A stretch of 64,000 bases of DNA from Arion vulgaris (taxonomy: Eukaryota > Mollusca > Gastropoda > Stylommatophora > Arionidae). Location: the NCBI GenBank assembly GCA_020796225.1, contig CM036754.1, positions 38,682,279 through 38,746,278 on the forward strand, read 5' to 3'. Positions 36,421 through 46,486 of this stretch are shown one piece after another. The position numbers and the translations under genes are program-made. Below the pieces are notes generated by a model, which did not search any database, was not told the origin of the DNA, and worked only from the letters and a program-made list of their open reading frames with translations. How positions within the stretch are numbered: the first letter of the stretch is position 1; each line of letters opens with the position of its first letter.

Positions 36421-37400
36421 AATAAACTAATACAATAGTCAATAATATACATACATTCATTATTATCATTATAATAATTAAAATATAATTATTTTAATTA
36501 TTATAATATTATTTTAATATATTCAAGTGAAACTTGAATAACACTTTTGTCGTTTCCATTGCTCAAATCACATACTTTCACACACGTCTGGATCATGTCA
36601 TTATTTTTGTCATGCAATCAGGTGTGAAAACATCCAACTACAGAGTAGGTCAGTAGCCTAGTAGGAGGACCAGTGGACCAGGACCAAATTCCTGACTAAT
36701 TTCTAAAGTAAAGTCGTAAAGTGACTCACTAGACTAAACGAGCCACGCTTCAGCGTCCCATTGATTAAAAGAAAAAATATGGATTAGGACAGCATTTTGT
36801 TTCTACACTATATTGACCGACAAACCAAACCACTATTTATTAAGTTTCAGACAAGTTCCACAACACAAACTTGCACAGCACTGTGAGTCGTGACTGCAGT
36901 GCAGGTAGTCCTTTCAGTCAGGTTTTGTTTGTTTACCGTTACGAAATGCACTGTAATTATTAATTATCATCCGGCATATTATACTATACGGGTCATTAAG
37001 TACAAACATCACTTCGTCTGGTCATTACAATTTATAAGCAATTACTCTAATACTTGCACTTTCAATGACCAGCCGGCTTTTTTTGTTACCATGTTTTATT
37101 ACAGTTATATAAGGCTAAGGTACACGACGCTGACATTGAGAAGCAAAACACCGAAAAGCTAGTTAGTTCATTTCCGTCTGCATGTTGCTATGAAAGTTGG
37201 TACACAACATTTCGGTACAACAAATGAGCTACAAGTTGTTTTACAGCACTCGAAGATCGATATTTAATAATTAAACGTCAGATTATAAATAGCATATTCA
37301 TCCAACCTTATACTACAAATATCAGACAAGTAGCCTATATAAGGTACAAGAGCTTAATATATCAATGTTGGTATTATATTTTTTTCATAAGAAGTTCGCT
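36421..37400. other. Intergenic, AT-rich inverted block (36425-36540) then unrecognised sequence
   Basis: 36460-36530 is ATTATAATTATT in near-palindromic array. The plus frame 36890-37162 (90 codons) has no recognisable domain. Confidence 0.4.
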
Positions 37401-37419
37401 TTAAAACGTTCCGATTTAA

Positions 37420-37700
37420 CAAATGAAAGACTCGTTCTTATGCTGAAAAATTCTTCGGCATTCCTCTTCTTTTGTTGGATGAGAACAATGAGTCCCTTTG
37501 TAAGAACCCCAGAGGAAGCAACGAATATGATCAACAAATAAACAATGTACAGGTATTAAGAGCTTCCGAAAAACAAATAGACAAACACTGGATTCGAACC
37601 ACTTACCCTCATTTCTTACGACACCCATCGCCTAGCCTAGTAATACGAGCGTCCTTACGAACACAGCAAATTCTAAAAAATGACTCACGGGGAGTGTCTT
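37420..37700 (-). mobile_element. Possible SINE with B-box-like motif
   Basis: Minus strand GTGGTTCGAATCCAGTG near 37590 is a perfect B box; the A-box region is poor. No second copy seen. Confidence 0.3.
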
Positions 37701-38154
37701 TCTCAAACGCTTCGTTACAACTAGACACAGAATAATCAGGTAAGGTTCGATTGAACAGTGTTTGCACAAATTGTCGTCACCCTGTTACCGGGTTGTTGCC
37801 AGTGTCATGGTTTCTGTTTTTCTCTTGCACTGTTCTAATGGCTTGGGTGATAGTTATTTAAAGTTATTTTTGCTTTTTGACAGGATTCTGCTATGCTATC
37901 TAACCATCTTTTTTGTGGTCTTCTTTCCCGATGTTCTGTTGTAAAAGACTGTATACAGTAGAGTTTGAGGTGAGTCGTGCATCATTATATGTCCAAACTA
38001 TGCAAGCTTATGTCATTTCCTCCACTGCTAAAAGAGACTTGTTTCATTGCGGATGTATTAGTTTTCTCTCTGACATATATATTCGTTTTATATTATAAGA
38101 AAAACACATTTCTGTCATACTTTGTTTTTCTTTTCTCTATTCCTGTTTCGACTC

Positions 38155-38380
38155 ACAAGATCAGCATAAGAAGGAGACATCTCTAGGATGAGTTTTTGTA
38201 TGCGCTTTATACAAGATCAGCATAAGAAGAAGACATCTCTAGGATGAGTTTTTGTATGCGCTTTATACAAGATCAGCATAAGAAGAAGACATCTCTAGGA
38301 TGAGTTTTTTTATGCGCATTATACAAGATCAGCATAAGAAGAAGACATCTCTAGGATGAGTTTTTGTATGCGCTTTATAA
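38155..38380. repeat. 57-bp tandem repeat within a LINE 3' UTR, 4 units
   Basis: Unit ACAAGATCAGCATAAGAAGA then AGACATCTCTAGGATGAG...GCGCTTTAT. Confidence 0.9.
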
Positions 38381-38449
38381 ATAGTGCTTGTCGCCGGCTC
38401 TGTTATTTCTGAAAGCTATCTTTTGCGTGGACGATCTTTTGCTTTGTAT

Positions 38450-38592
38450 ACACTGTATCGGAATAACATTACTCTTTGAGGTGCACTGTATCGGAATAAC
38501 ATTGCTCTTTGAGGTGCGCTGTATTGGAATAACATTGCTCTTTGAGGTGCACTGTATCGGAATAACATTGCTCTTTGAGATGCACTGTCTGA
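38450..38592. repeat. 33-bp tandem repeat within a LINE coding end, 4 units
   Basis: Unit TGTATCGGAATAACATTGCT then CTTTGAGGTGCAC; 33 is a multiple of three, so both strands stay open. Confidence 0.9.
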
Positions 38593-39189
38593 TGGTTATC
38601 AGCTTACGTGGCCAAACCATTTAATATGTTGTTTCTTGATGAAGCTCAGTACCGATGTTGTACCTACTTTTCCCCCTAATATCTTCATTTGTAAACCGGT
38701 CTCTTCTTGAGACTTCCAGCACTTTGTGTAGATACTTCATCTCTGCCGGGACTAATTTTCTTTTATCGTTTGATGTCAGCATCCAGGTTTGACACTGATA
38801 GCATAAGGTTGGGAGAAAGATGAGATTCCACAATTCTTTCCACTGATTGCATGGGACGCGAATATTGCGTCGGTACAGCTTCTGTTCTTCAGGAATCCCA
38901 CCTGTGAGTTGGATGTGGCTATATGCACTTCTGTTCAAAGGCCGGAATTCTTCTTTCCGTGTCTGCAGTGAGTGTCCAGCTCTTACATCCGTAAAATGAA
39001 TAGATAATTCCAATGATCTGTATATGCTAATTTTTGTTGTGACGCTGATTTTACTCTTCAAATTTCATTCCCTCGAGACATAGCATCTGTAGCCAAGTCT
39101 TGCTATGATATCTTTTCTAGAATTGCAATTGCTGCATATATGGGACATGAGGTACTTAAAGGTTAAACTTCTTCTAGTGTTTGACCGTT

Positions 39190-39540
39190 AATTTGGATAT
39201 TATTATGGGCAAGATTATTGACATGACCATCATCATCGCACTTCGGTGAATAACCATGTGGGCTTCGATCTCTTTCTTACACAGGAATATCGCAGCAGTA
39301 AGGCACAAACTCCATAACACCGCGAGGATCTCAATATAATTTTGATTTTTGTTGTACTGTAATATATTTTAATGAATGTTTGCCCGGGCAGCGGCTTTGT
39401 AGCACTCTCTTATTGATTTTCAACTGCCACGGATTCTTTTACGTGCCCAACTTCAACATGGGATCTCGTTTTATTGTCTCTCTCTCCGATAAGACTAGGA
39501 ACTGGATCTCATCTACATTAATATCATGAAAAACTATCCT
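39190..39540. repeat. Dispersed repeat (related blocks at 11130-11235 and 54500-54690)
   Basis: Shared words: GGATTCTTTTACGTGCCCAA, GATAAGACTAGGAACTGGAT. No coding potential. Confidence 0.5.
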
Positions 39541-39865
39541 GATCGGATTCTTTCACGTAAGGAAAGAATTGAGTACCTATTGACAAGCTATTGGCAAGCG
39601 TTTATCTCTACGCCACAGAGATTCTTGTATCTGTTCACTAACATCTTGCTTTTGTCAGTATTAATTTATATACCATATCATGGGCGTCCATACATTAATG
39701 CAAAGGTGGGGAAGGGGTGGGGAGTGAGAGAAGAAGGGCAAGTGCCACTCCGTGTAAAATGAATTTTTGATTTTAAAAAGTTGTGTGCAAATCTGGTCAT
39801 ATCCATTTCCACATAGTAAGTAAACTACCAACTAAAATATGTAAAATTCATTTTGCACCCGCCCG
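39541..39865. other. Unrecognised intergenic stretch
   Basis: Plus frame 39526-39762 (78 codons) is open but shows no domain. Confidence 0.4.
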
Positions 39866-39868
39866 TGT

Positions 39869-40085
39869 GATGCCGGGGCCTGCAAGGGAAGCAAAGAATA
39901 GTGCCACTGCGACCTACAAGGCATGTTGTAAGAGGCGACTGAGGTAGGGACCTAGGAAGCTACCTAGTAAATAAAAACTTTGCAGAAATTGGATGTGCTG
40001 GTCTATTTGTAGGCGCATAACATATAGGCTCAGATCACACAGAGTGGTTAACAAGTGGTCGATATGGAGCGTTGGAAGAGGAATA
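39869..40085 (+). mobile_element. Rep-4 copy 6
   Basis: GTGATGCCGGGGCCTGCAAG to GGAGCGTTGGAAGAGGAA, internally deleted by about 25 bases. Confidence 0.78.
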
Positions 40086-40309
40086 CAATTTTGCACTTCC
40101 CTGGAAAAATGTATGTGGACGTCTATGTATGGCATAGTTGTCTCCAGTTGTGAGCTGAGTTCCTGAAGTTCTGTTTCCAGACAAGCCATGAGATCATTAT
40201 CGTCATTAAAACGTAAATAACATACTGGTCGACCACAATAGATCAAGAATGAAAAGTACAGACATTAGAAGTTGAATAACACGATTAGTGACAGCTTTCT
40301 CTCTAGACT

Positions 40310-40565
40310 GTGATGCTTCTGGCAGCGAAAAATGCACACCATTTGGCTCTATTCTGGGCCGACCTCTGTATTGTGTTCCAGCTGTGATTCATTTCTTTCA
40401 GTTCTTGTTCTACTGTTCTCCTCCAGGTCGTTTTGGGTCTTCCGCGTTTTCGTTTACCATCTGAGTGAAGTTTTCATGACAGAGTTAGTCTCCATGCGTA
40501 TCACATGTTCGATTCATCTCCAGCATCTCTTTTGGATAATGGTGCTAGTATTCTCTTGTTTGATA
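40310..40565 (-). pseudogene. LINE 3' coding end
   Basis: Minus strand reads KRCWRWIRT-like, KRKRGRPKTTWRRTVEQEL, NTIQRSAQNRAKWC. One frameshift. Confidence 0.65.
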
Positions 40566-40639
40566 GTACCATCATCATTGCACTTTGGTGATTAACCATG
40601 TGTGCTCCGATCTATCTGAATCGCATCGTCCACTTTACA

Positions 40640-40800
40640 TGAGAACTTTTTTCAGGAGATCCACAAGATTATTGCTGGAACTACAGAATGTGTGTGTTGT
40701 GCAACACTCTCGGCAGGTGGATTGCCATTTCTGCAGAGAGGGACGGAGCCATATGGAGTAACAAGTTCCAATGAAGTCAATCCTTCACATTTAGACCCTA
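40640..40800 (+). mobile_element. SINE-2 fragment (body)
   Basis: TGCTGGAACTACAGAATGTG and CTCTCGGCAGGTGG match the family; head absent. Confidence 0.6.
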
Positions 40801-41430
40801 TTGTTTGATCATTCGCAGACTAACAAATCAACCAGTTTTCACAACTTATATTATTCAATCATTCCTTGAATCAAATATTTATCAGTTATCTCAGGTTTCC
40901 ACACTTATATCACGATACAGTGGGAGACTGCAGTAAAGTTATATAAAATGGCGAAAATAAAGTACTGTAGTTTTACAAAATACACAAAAAAATGACAATA
41001 CATAGCAACATTTTGACCAAAAGGCCTTTATCAAGCAAACGATACAACAGGAGTGACGAATTTCACAGCACACTACATGTAGACTACCACAGAGACTCCA
41101 ATTGGGCATAAAACAAAAATCTGTGACTAAAAACGAATAACGAAATAAATGCAGAAAAACTAGAAGTGGAAAAAGAAGAGAAACAATCAAAAATCAAGTA
41201 AATATATAACTTATATACATTTAGCATATACACATATAGAATATGGAGCAGGAGAAGAGAAAGTACTAAGAAGCATAGGAATATAGAATTATATCACATA
41301 ATTAAGTGACTGATTATATTAGAATCATATTTTATTGCAAAAATAATATGAAATCTCTTGGAGCTTCGTGAAGTATGGTTTTGGTCAGCTCGTATTTGCT
41401 GACTTATATAATCTCATTTCTTTTTCAAAC
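40801..41430. other. Intergenic, mostly unrecognised
   Basis: 40918-41010 resembles 7945-8040. The rest is AT-rich without motif. Confidence 0.4.
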
Positions 41431-41690
41431 TTTTAACTACCAACGGAGCATAGGTCTTCAATAAACTTCTTCCAGCCCTTCCTCTCTCCTGCCATTACTT
41501 CCAATTCTTTCCATATTTTATCTATCCTTTTAATATCAGTATCCGGCTCTCTTTTTTTCCAGGTATGTCTAGGCCTTCCCCTACTCCTCTTTCGCGGAGG
41601 GTTCCAAAACAATGCCTGTCTTGCAATGCTTCCGGTCCATCTTCTCAATGTGTATCCTATTCATCGCCAGCATCTCTATAATCTCATTTA
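41431..41690 (-). pseudogene. LINE 3' coding end
   Basis: Minus frame reads TGSIARQALFWNPPRKRSRG, GRPRHTW and GWKKFIEDLCSVGS. Same family as 480-745. Confidence 0.7.
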
Positions 41691-41894
41691 CTGTGTCTTA
41701 TCTTCGCAGCACATGTTCATTTGTTTATGACATAACCATATATGAACACTGCGGCTAACATAGGGTTCAGCTGAAACGGGCCAGTCATGTTGCACAAGGG
41801 TCTGATAAAAGCATTCCAAAACAGTTGATGTATAGAGCAAACGACCGGTTGGTGGATAGAAAGAAAAAGTTAAAAGACAATCTAAAGTATCTCT

Positions 41895-42180
41895 AAAAGT
41901 TTAGGATGATAAGAGGGATGTTCTTCGGTCACATGGCAACCTACTGTTGGATGAGGACACTAAAATTGATGTTGAATTAATCCAGCAATTGAAGTTTGAA
42001 ATGACATATTGTACAAGTAGAGCTGGATGTATGAGGGTAAGAGATAGAAGTGTGTTTAACCATCGAGTCACATGAACCATTAGTATGCATATAATCTGTT
42101 GGGGGAAACTGAGCACCTAAAGGTCTGCCCAAAGTGCTGTGACATCAGTTCAGTAACCCTCCTCTAAGCTCGACATACAT
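41895..42180 (+). pseudogene. I-like LINE 3' end
   Basis: AACCTACTGTTGGATGAGGA, then the 3' terminal block AGCACCTAAAGGTCTGCCC. Frame decayed. Confidence 0.62.
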
Positions 42181-42264
42181 CAACTGTGTTGGGTCATATT
42201 CGCAATACAAGAACACAATATATACATAAATACGACATGACATTACAAAAATTATCTATACATT

Positions 42265-42580
42265 TTGAAAACTAATTATGAAATGTACAAATTTATAGAA
42301 ACGCAGTCAGGAAAAAAGTGGGTACAACATCAGTTCATCAAGAAACAACACATTAAATGGTTCGACCACATAAGCAGATTACCAACAGACAGCCTCAAAG
42401 AGCAATGTTATTCCAATACAGTGGATACAAATCAAATGGCAGCACTGTGAAAGGTGGACCACAGAGATAACAGAGGCAACAAAAGACACTGTCTATGAAG
42501 AGCACACAAATGCCTGTTCTATAAATCTCTTCTTATCCTGACGCTGTGAGGCAAAACATTATTGGAGAAAAGAAAAATAA
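42265..42580 (+). pseudogene. LINE coding end and 3' UTR
   Basis: Plus frame reads SGKKWVQHQFIKKQHIKWFD then HISRLPTDSLKEQCYSNTVD; the 3' UTR ends GGCAAAACATTATTGGAGAA. Confidence 0.72.
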
Positions 42581-42671
42581 ATACATATATATGTATCAAT
42601 AACAAAACATGTTGACTAAGCAAGATCAGTTATAAAACTATACATCAAAAGTCTACAGACAAACTTCATTG

Positions 42672-42895
42672 CACCAGGTTTCCTTATACATCTTGATAAC
42701 TCTCCGCAGAAATGGCATGACCCCTTCTGAGAATATTTCACAAAACACAAACTCTGTAGTTACAAACCTAGGGATCTCTGGAAAAAATGCACCCATGAAC
42801 AGAGCGAACTGGCCTGGATTCGAACCCACAATGTTCAGAACACAAGGCAAACTACTTAAGCACTTTGTCAGAGACCCCCTAATGTACTCAATCAT
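42672..42895 (-). mobile_element. SINE-2 copy
   Basis: Minus strand head GGGGTCTCTGACAAAGTGCT, B box GGGTTCGAATCCAGG; body TTTTTTCCAGAGATCCCTAG. Confidence 0.78.
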
Positions 42896-42974
42896 GTCAA
42901 AGATATAATACAAATATTTACAAGCTTAGCTTAGTCGTTGGATCAGCATCACTGCACATTGAATCAATTAGTCC

Positions 42975-43213
42975 ATAACCTGCTGCTTTGCAGGTCGGCT
43001 GGGGACAGCCAAAGGCTGAAGGAGAGCGAACCCAGTAAACGTTGGCTAAAACTGGACACATCACCAAAGGATAAGCACCAGAGCTCCAAATGGCACTGAA
43101 GATGTGATGAAATACACCCATGCTAAGGCTGCATGAATCAGATTTCCACATGAATGAGATTTATGGAGAAATCTGGTACATCAGTCTAAGTGGTGATCAT
43201 TCGCGAGAGAATT
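42975..43213 (+). mobile_element. Rep-5 copy with 10-bp target-site duplication
   Basis: AATTAGTCCA before (about 42966) and after (about 43209) the element. Contains GGTCGGCTGGGGACAGCC and ends CGCGAGAG. Confidence 0.72.
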
Positions 43214-43600
43214 AGTCCAAAAGTGCTCCAATCTCCTCCTCATTATATCGCTCAGTTTAACTTAGTCGTCAGAACATCATTACTGCACATTAAACCATAT
43301 AGTTCATAAGTGCTCTGATTTTCTCCTCAGTATCTCTCTCAGCGTGTGGTGACTAACAACACCAGCCTCTGTTAGTTTACTATTCTTCTTTGTCTACCAG
43401 TATAGTGCTCTTATCTAGCTACACCACATTTGACTTGGTATTGTTGCAGTCTGGTCATGGTTGTAGATTCACTACAATTACTTGAATCATTTACATGTCC
43501 TCTCTTCCTTAGAGAAGTCAGATTATCAGACTGGTTCATTGCTCACCCGCTTTTTTTAAACACTGGATTTACAAGCTTGAGGTGATCAGAAAGCACATTA
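43214..43600. other. Intergenic, tandem pair of an about 86-bp LINE-end-like block, rest unrecognised
   Basis: TTAGCTTAGTCGTTGGATCA (42925) and TTAACTTAGTCGTCAGAACA (43257) start two copies, both containing ATC.TTACTGCACATT-type words and GTGCTC.GAT.T.CTCCTC. Confidence 0.45.
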
Positions 43601-43624
43601 TGCTACAAAGGTGTGAAGTATTAG

Positions 43625-44090
43625 AAACCTCCCAGTAGAAGGCATATGTGTGTTGGCTAGTTCTATTCATGTATGCAACCTCCCAGTACAAGGCATATGT
43701 GTGTTGACTAGTTCTCTTCACGTGTACAACCTCCCAGTACAAGGCATATGTGTGTTGGCTAGTTCTATTCATGTATACAACCTCCCAGTAGAAGGCATAT
43801 GTGTGTTGGCTAGTTCTATTCATGTATATAACCTCCCAGTAGAAGGCATATGTGTGTTGGCTAGTTCTATTCATGTATACTACCTCCCAGTACAAGGCAT
43901 ATGTGTGTTGGCTAGTTCTATTCATGTATACAACATCCCAGTACAAGGCATATGTGTCTTGGCTAGTTCTATTCATGTATACAACCTCCCAGTACAAGGC
44001 ATATGTGTGTTGGCTAGTTCTATTCATGTATACAACCTCCCAGTACAAGGCATATGTGTGTTGGCTAGTTCTATTCATGTATACATATAG
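43625..44090. repeat. 51-bp minisatellite, about 9 units
   Basis: Unit CAGTACAAGGCATATGTGTG then TTGGCTAGTTCTATTC and ATGTATACAACCTCC. As 51 is 17 codons, both strands show long artefactual frames (205 codons minus, 146 plus). Confidence 0.93.
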
Positions 44091-44159
44091 AGTTGGATTT
44101 TTCTGGAATGGGTCTACACTGAGGAATCTTTTACTTTGTTGACCCAGAAATCGCCTGTG

Positions 44160-44405
44160 TGTTGCCGGGGCTCGCAAGGGGAGCAAAGGATAGTAACACT
44201 GCGACCTACAAGGTATGTCATAAGAATCGACTGAGGTAGGAGCCTAGGAAGCTACCTAGTAAATAAAAGTGTTGCCGAAATCAGATTTGTTGACCTACTT
44301 CTAAGCGCATAACTGGCACAACATACAATCACTCTTAGGCTCAGATTCCATATAAATCACAAAGAGTGGTTTAACAAATGATCGATATGGAGCATTTGAA
44401 GAAGA
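44160..44405 (+). mobile_element. Rep-4 copy 7
   Basis: GTTGCCGGGGCTCGCAAGGG to GATATGGAGCATTTGAAGAA. Confidence 0.82.
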
Positions 44406-44929
44406 AATCTTATTGGAAATGGACAATTTAAAACATAGTCCAAACATTGGTCGAAAGTGCAGTATTGATGATCTGTTGACTAAACTAAACAAAACAACAG
44501 CTCTCTATGTTACATATTCATTACAAAAATGACAAGTAATGCAGATAATAAATATGGCATCCAAAATGACAAAAATAACAAAATAGTTCACATATTTGTG
44601 TAGCAATTAGACTGGATAGATACTAAAAAATAAATTATGTTATAAATTGTCAAAGCAACATTAGCTTTTAAAAGTCTAAGTAAAATCTGGAACTCCAAGT
44701 TGTATAGTTTTAAAACAAAATTACAAATTTTCAATTTCAATGTTGCATAAATACTAAAAACATATGCCAGCAACAGTTGGAAAATAACTAAAGATATAGA
44801 AAGTAAGTTGAATACATTTGAAAATAGATGAATATCTGTGAAAAATAATGAACACAAAATGGGATGAATTCAGGAGAAGTGATGAAATGAGAGAAATGTC
44901 TGGTTAACCACTAGTAACAATTCTTATCA
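44406..44929. other. AT-rich intergenic stretch
   Basis: 44650-44725 shares AGCAACAT.AGCTTTTAAAA and AACTCCAAGTTGTATAGTTTTAAAAC-like words with 62700-62785. No gene. Confidence 0.45.
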
Positions 44930-45140
44930 GAAAAGAGAGAGTTATATTGGACATACCTTGAGAAGAAATAATCAAAGAATTTCAAAACAGGCATTGAAGT
45001 GGGAGGTAAAGGATTCAAGAAAGAAAGGATGTCATAGGGAAAACTTGAAACAAACTTTACTGAGAGAGGCAAGAAATATCCCACTCAATTCCATAGAAGA
45101 GATTGAGCGACTGACCTTCAACCTTCCCCTCTAATAACGG
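44930..45140 (+). pseudogene. LINE 3' coding end
   Basis: Reads around GKGFKKERMS-type debris; shares ACTGAGAGAGGCAAGAAATA with the reversed copy at 45640. Confidence 0.5.
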
Positions 45141-45507
45141 TTTTGTTCAATGTGTCATCCTTCTTTATTTGTCTTAAATATTTTATTTGTTCAATTTTTA
45201 TTTCATGTAGTAATTCTTTCTTAATTTCTAGAACGTCTTTTTTGTGTGTTTTATTTTCTCATGAAATATGATCTATTCTTCTGTATATCCACATCTCCAA
45301 AAGCATTAATTATGTAATTAAAATACTTGTTCATTGTCCTTGTATCTGAACCATATATAATACAGAGTATATATATATATGGCCTTTTTCGTCTTTACAG
45401 GCGATCAATTGGCAAGTGTTGCTGTGTTAATCTCTGAGTTTTTGCCTTTCTCTCTTGTCTTTCAGCCCATACATAAGTTTCTTCTCAAAAGACTGTGCCC
45501 TTCGCAT

Positions 45508-45530
45508 ATATATATATATATATATATATA
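45508..45530. repeat. (TA)n microsatellite, about 11 units
   Basis: Uninterrupted alternating TA. Confidence 0.95.
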
Positions 45531-45790
45531 CTCCTCTTGTACCGTTATACGTTACATAGAACCTGCAATTAATTTCTCCATACTGCTCTGTCCTGGGTAA
45601 CTCGCTCAATCTCTTCCATGGAATCGAGTCCCAAAATTTCTTGCCTCTCTCAGCAAAGTTTGTTTCAGGGATTCCCTAGGGTTCCCTACCTTTCTTGACC
45701 CCTTTGTCTCCCACTTCAATACTTGCTTTGGCATTCTTGATCATTTCTTCTCACAGTATTCTTAACATATCTCAAACTTCTTCTCACACA
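45531..45790 (-). pseudogene. LINE 3' coding end
   Basis: Reverse-oriented copy of the 44930 and 31675 block (TTTCTTGCCTCTCTCAGCAA). 45141-45507 before it is unrecognised AT-rich sequence. Confidence 0.5.
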
Positions 45791-45792
45791 TG

Positions 45793-46037
45793 TGGTGCCA
45801 GGACCCGCAAGGGAAGCAAAGAATAGAACCACTGTGACCTACAAGTCATGTCATAAGAGGCAATTGATGTAGGACCTATGGAAGCTACCCTAGTAAATAA
45901 AAAGCATTGCAGAAATCAGATGTGCTGCCTACTTGTAGACGTATAACTGGCACAACGTACAATCGCTCTTAAGCTTGGATCACATACAAATCAAAAAGAG
46001 TGGTTAACAAGCGCTCGATATGAAGCATTGGAAGAAG
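45793..46037 (+). mobile_element. Rep-4 copy 8
   Basis: GTGGTGCCAGGACCCGCAAG to GCATTGGAAGAAGAAGAAG. Ends about 60 bases past the stop of the death-domain-like gene, so it may lie in its 3' UTR. Confidence 0.82.
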
Positions 46038-46097
46038 AAGAAGATTAAGACAAGTCAAGTGAAAGACCATGTAAACATCAATATTGAGTTAAGTTAT

Positions 46098-46486
46098 TCA
46101 ATTAAACTGGTTCTGACTAATAGATCCCCCCTGAGTTGTGGCATTATGGTCACTAATCATCCGGTTGAGATCAGATAGTATATCTCTCCTGGGAAGCTCA
46201 TACAGATCATTTCTAAGTTGCTCAAGGGAGTAATTCTGAAACTCTGGTTCCTGCAACAATGAGAAAAATATGCCGTCCCGATGATCTTTGCTCTCAAAGA
46301 GGTAAGTCCTGTTATAATCCCAGCCATATCTCTCCACTAAGTCCTTCCAGGATGCTGAGGAATATCTGCATTGGAGAGTCAGAGCAACATGGCTTAGGAT
46401 TTTCCATGACAACTTCCTGACCAGATAGTCCTCGCTGATGAAAGATCTGAGGGAGGAAGTGTTGCTACTGTAACTTAGCTGTCGTC
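46098..46486 (-). CDS. Death-domain-like gene, last exon with death-domain-like segment
   Basis: 389 nt including the stop. Encodes GRQLSYSSNTSSLRSF, then the helical segment: EDYLVRKLSWKILSHVALTL, SWKDLVERYGWDYNRT, a hydrophobic helix ending LLQEPEFQ, and LEQLRNDLYELPRRDIL. The protein ends SQNQFN. Acceptor TTGTTGTTGACAG, which occurs in three tandem copies (see repeat at 46446). Confidence 0.78.

Larger units (their letters stand above)
38130..39062 (-). pseudogene. LINE 3' part carrying two tandem arrays
   Basis: Minus frame 39061-38621 reads [20 protein letters not shown] and KYLHKVLEVSRRDRFTNEDI. The 3' UTR block is amplified (see arrays at 38155 and 38450). Confidence 0.68.

Noticed and set aside
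43569..44186. 205-codon minus frame as a membrane or repeat protein
   Set aside because: Produced by a 51-bp tandem repeat; no flanking gene structure.
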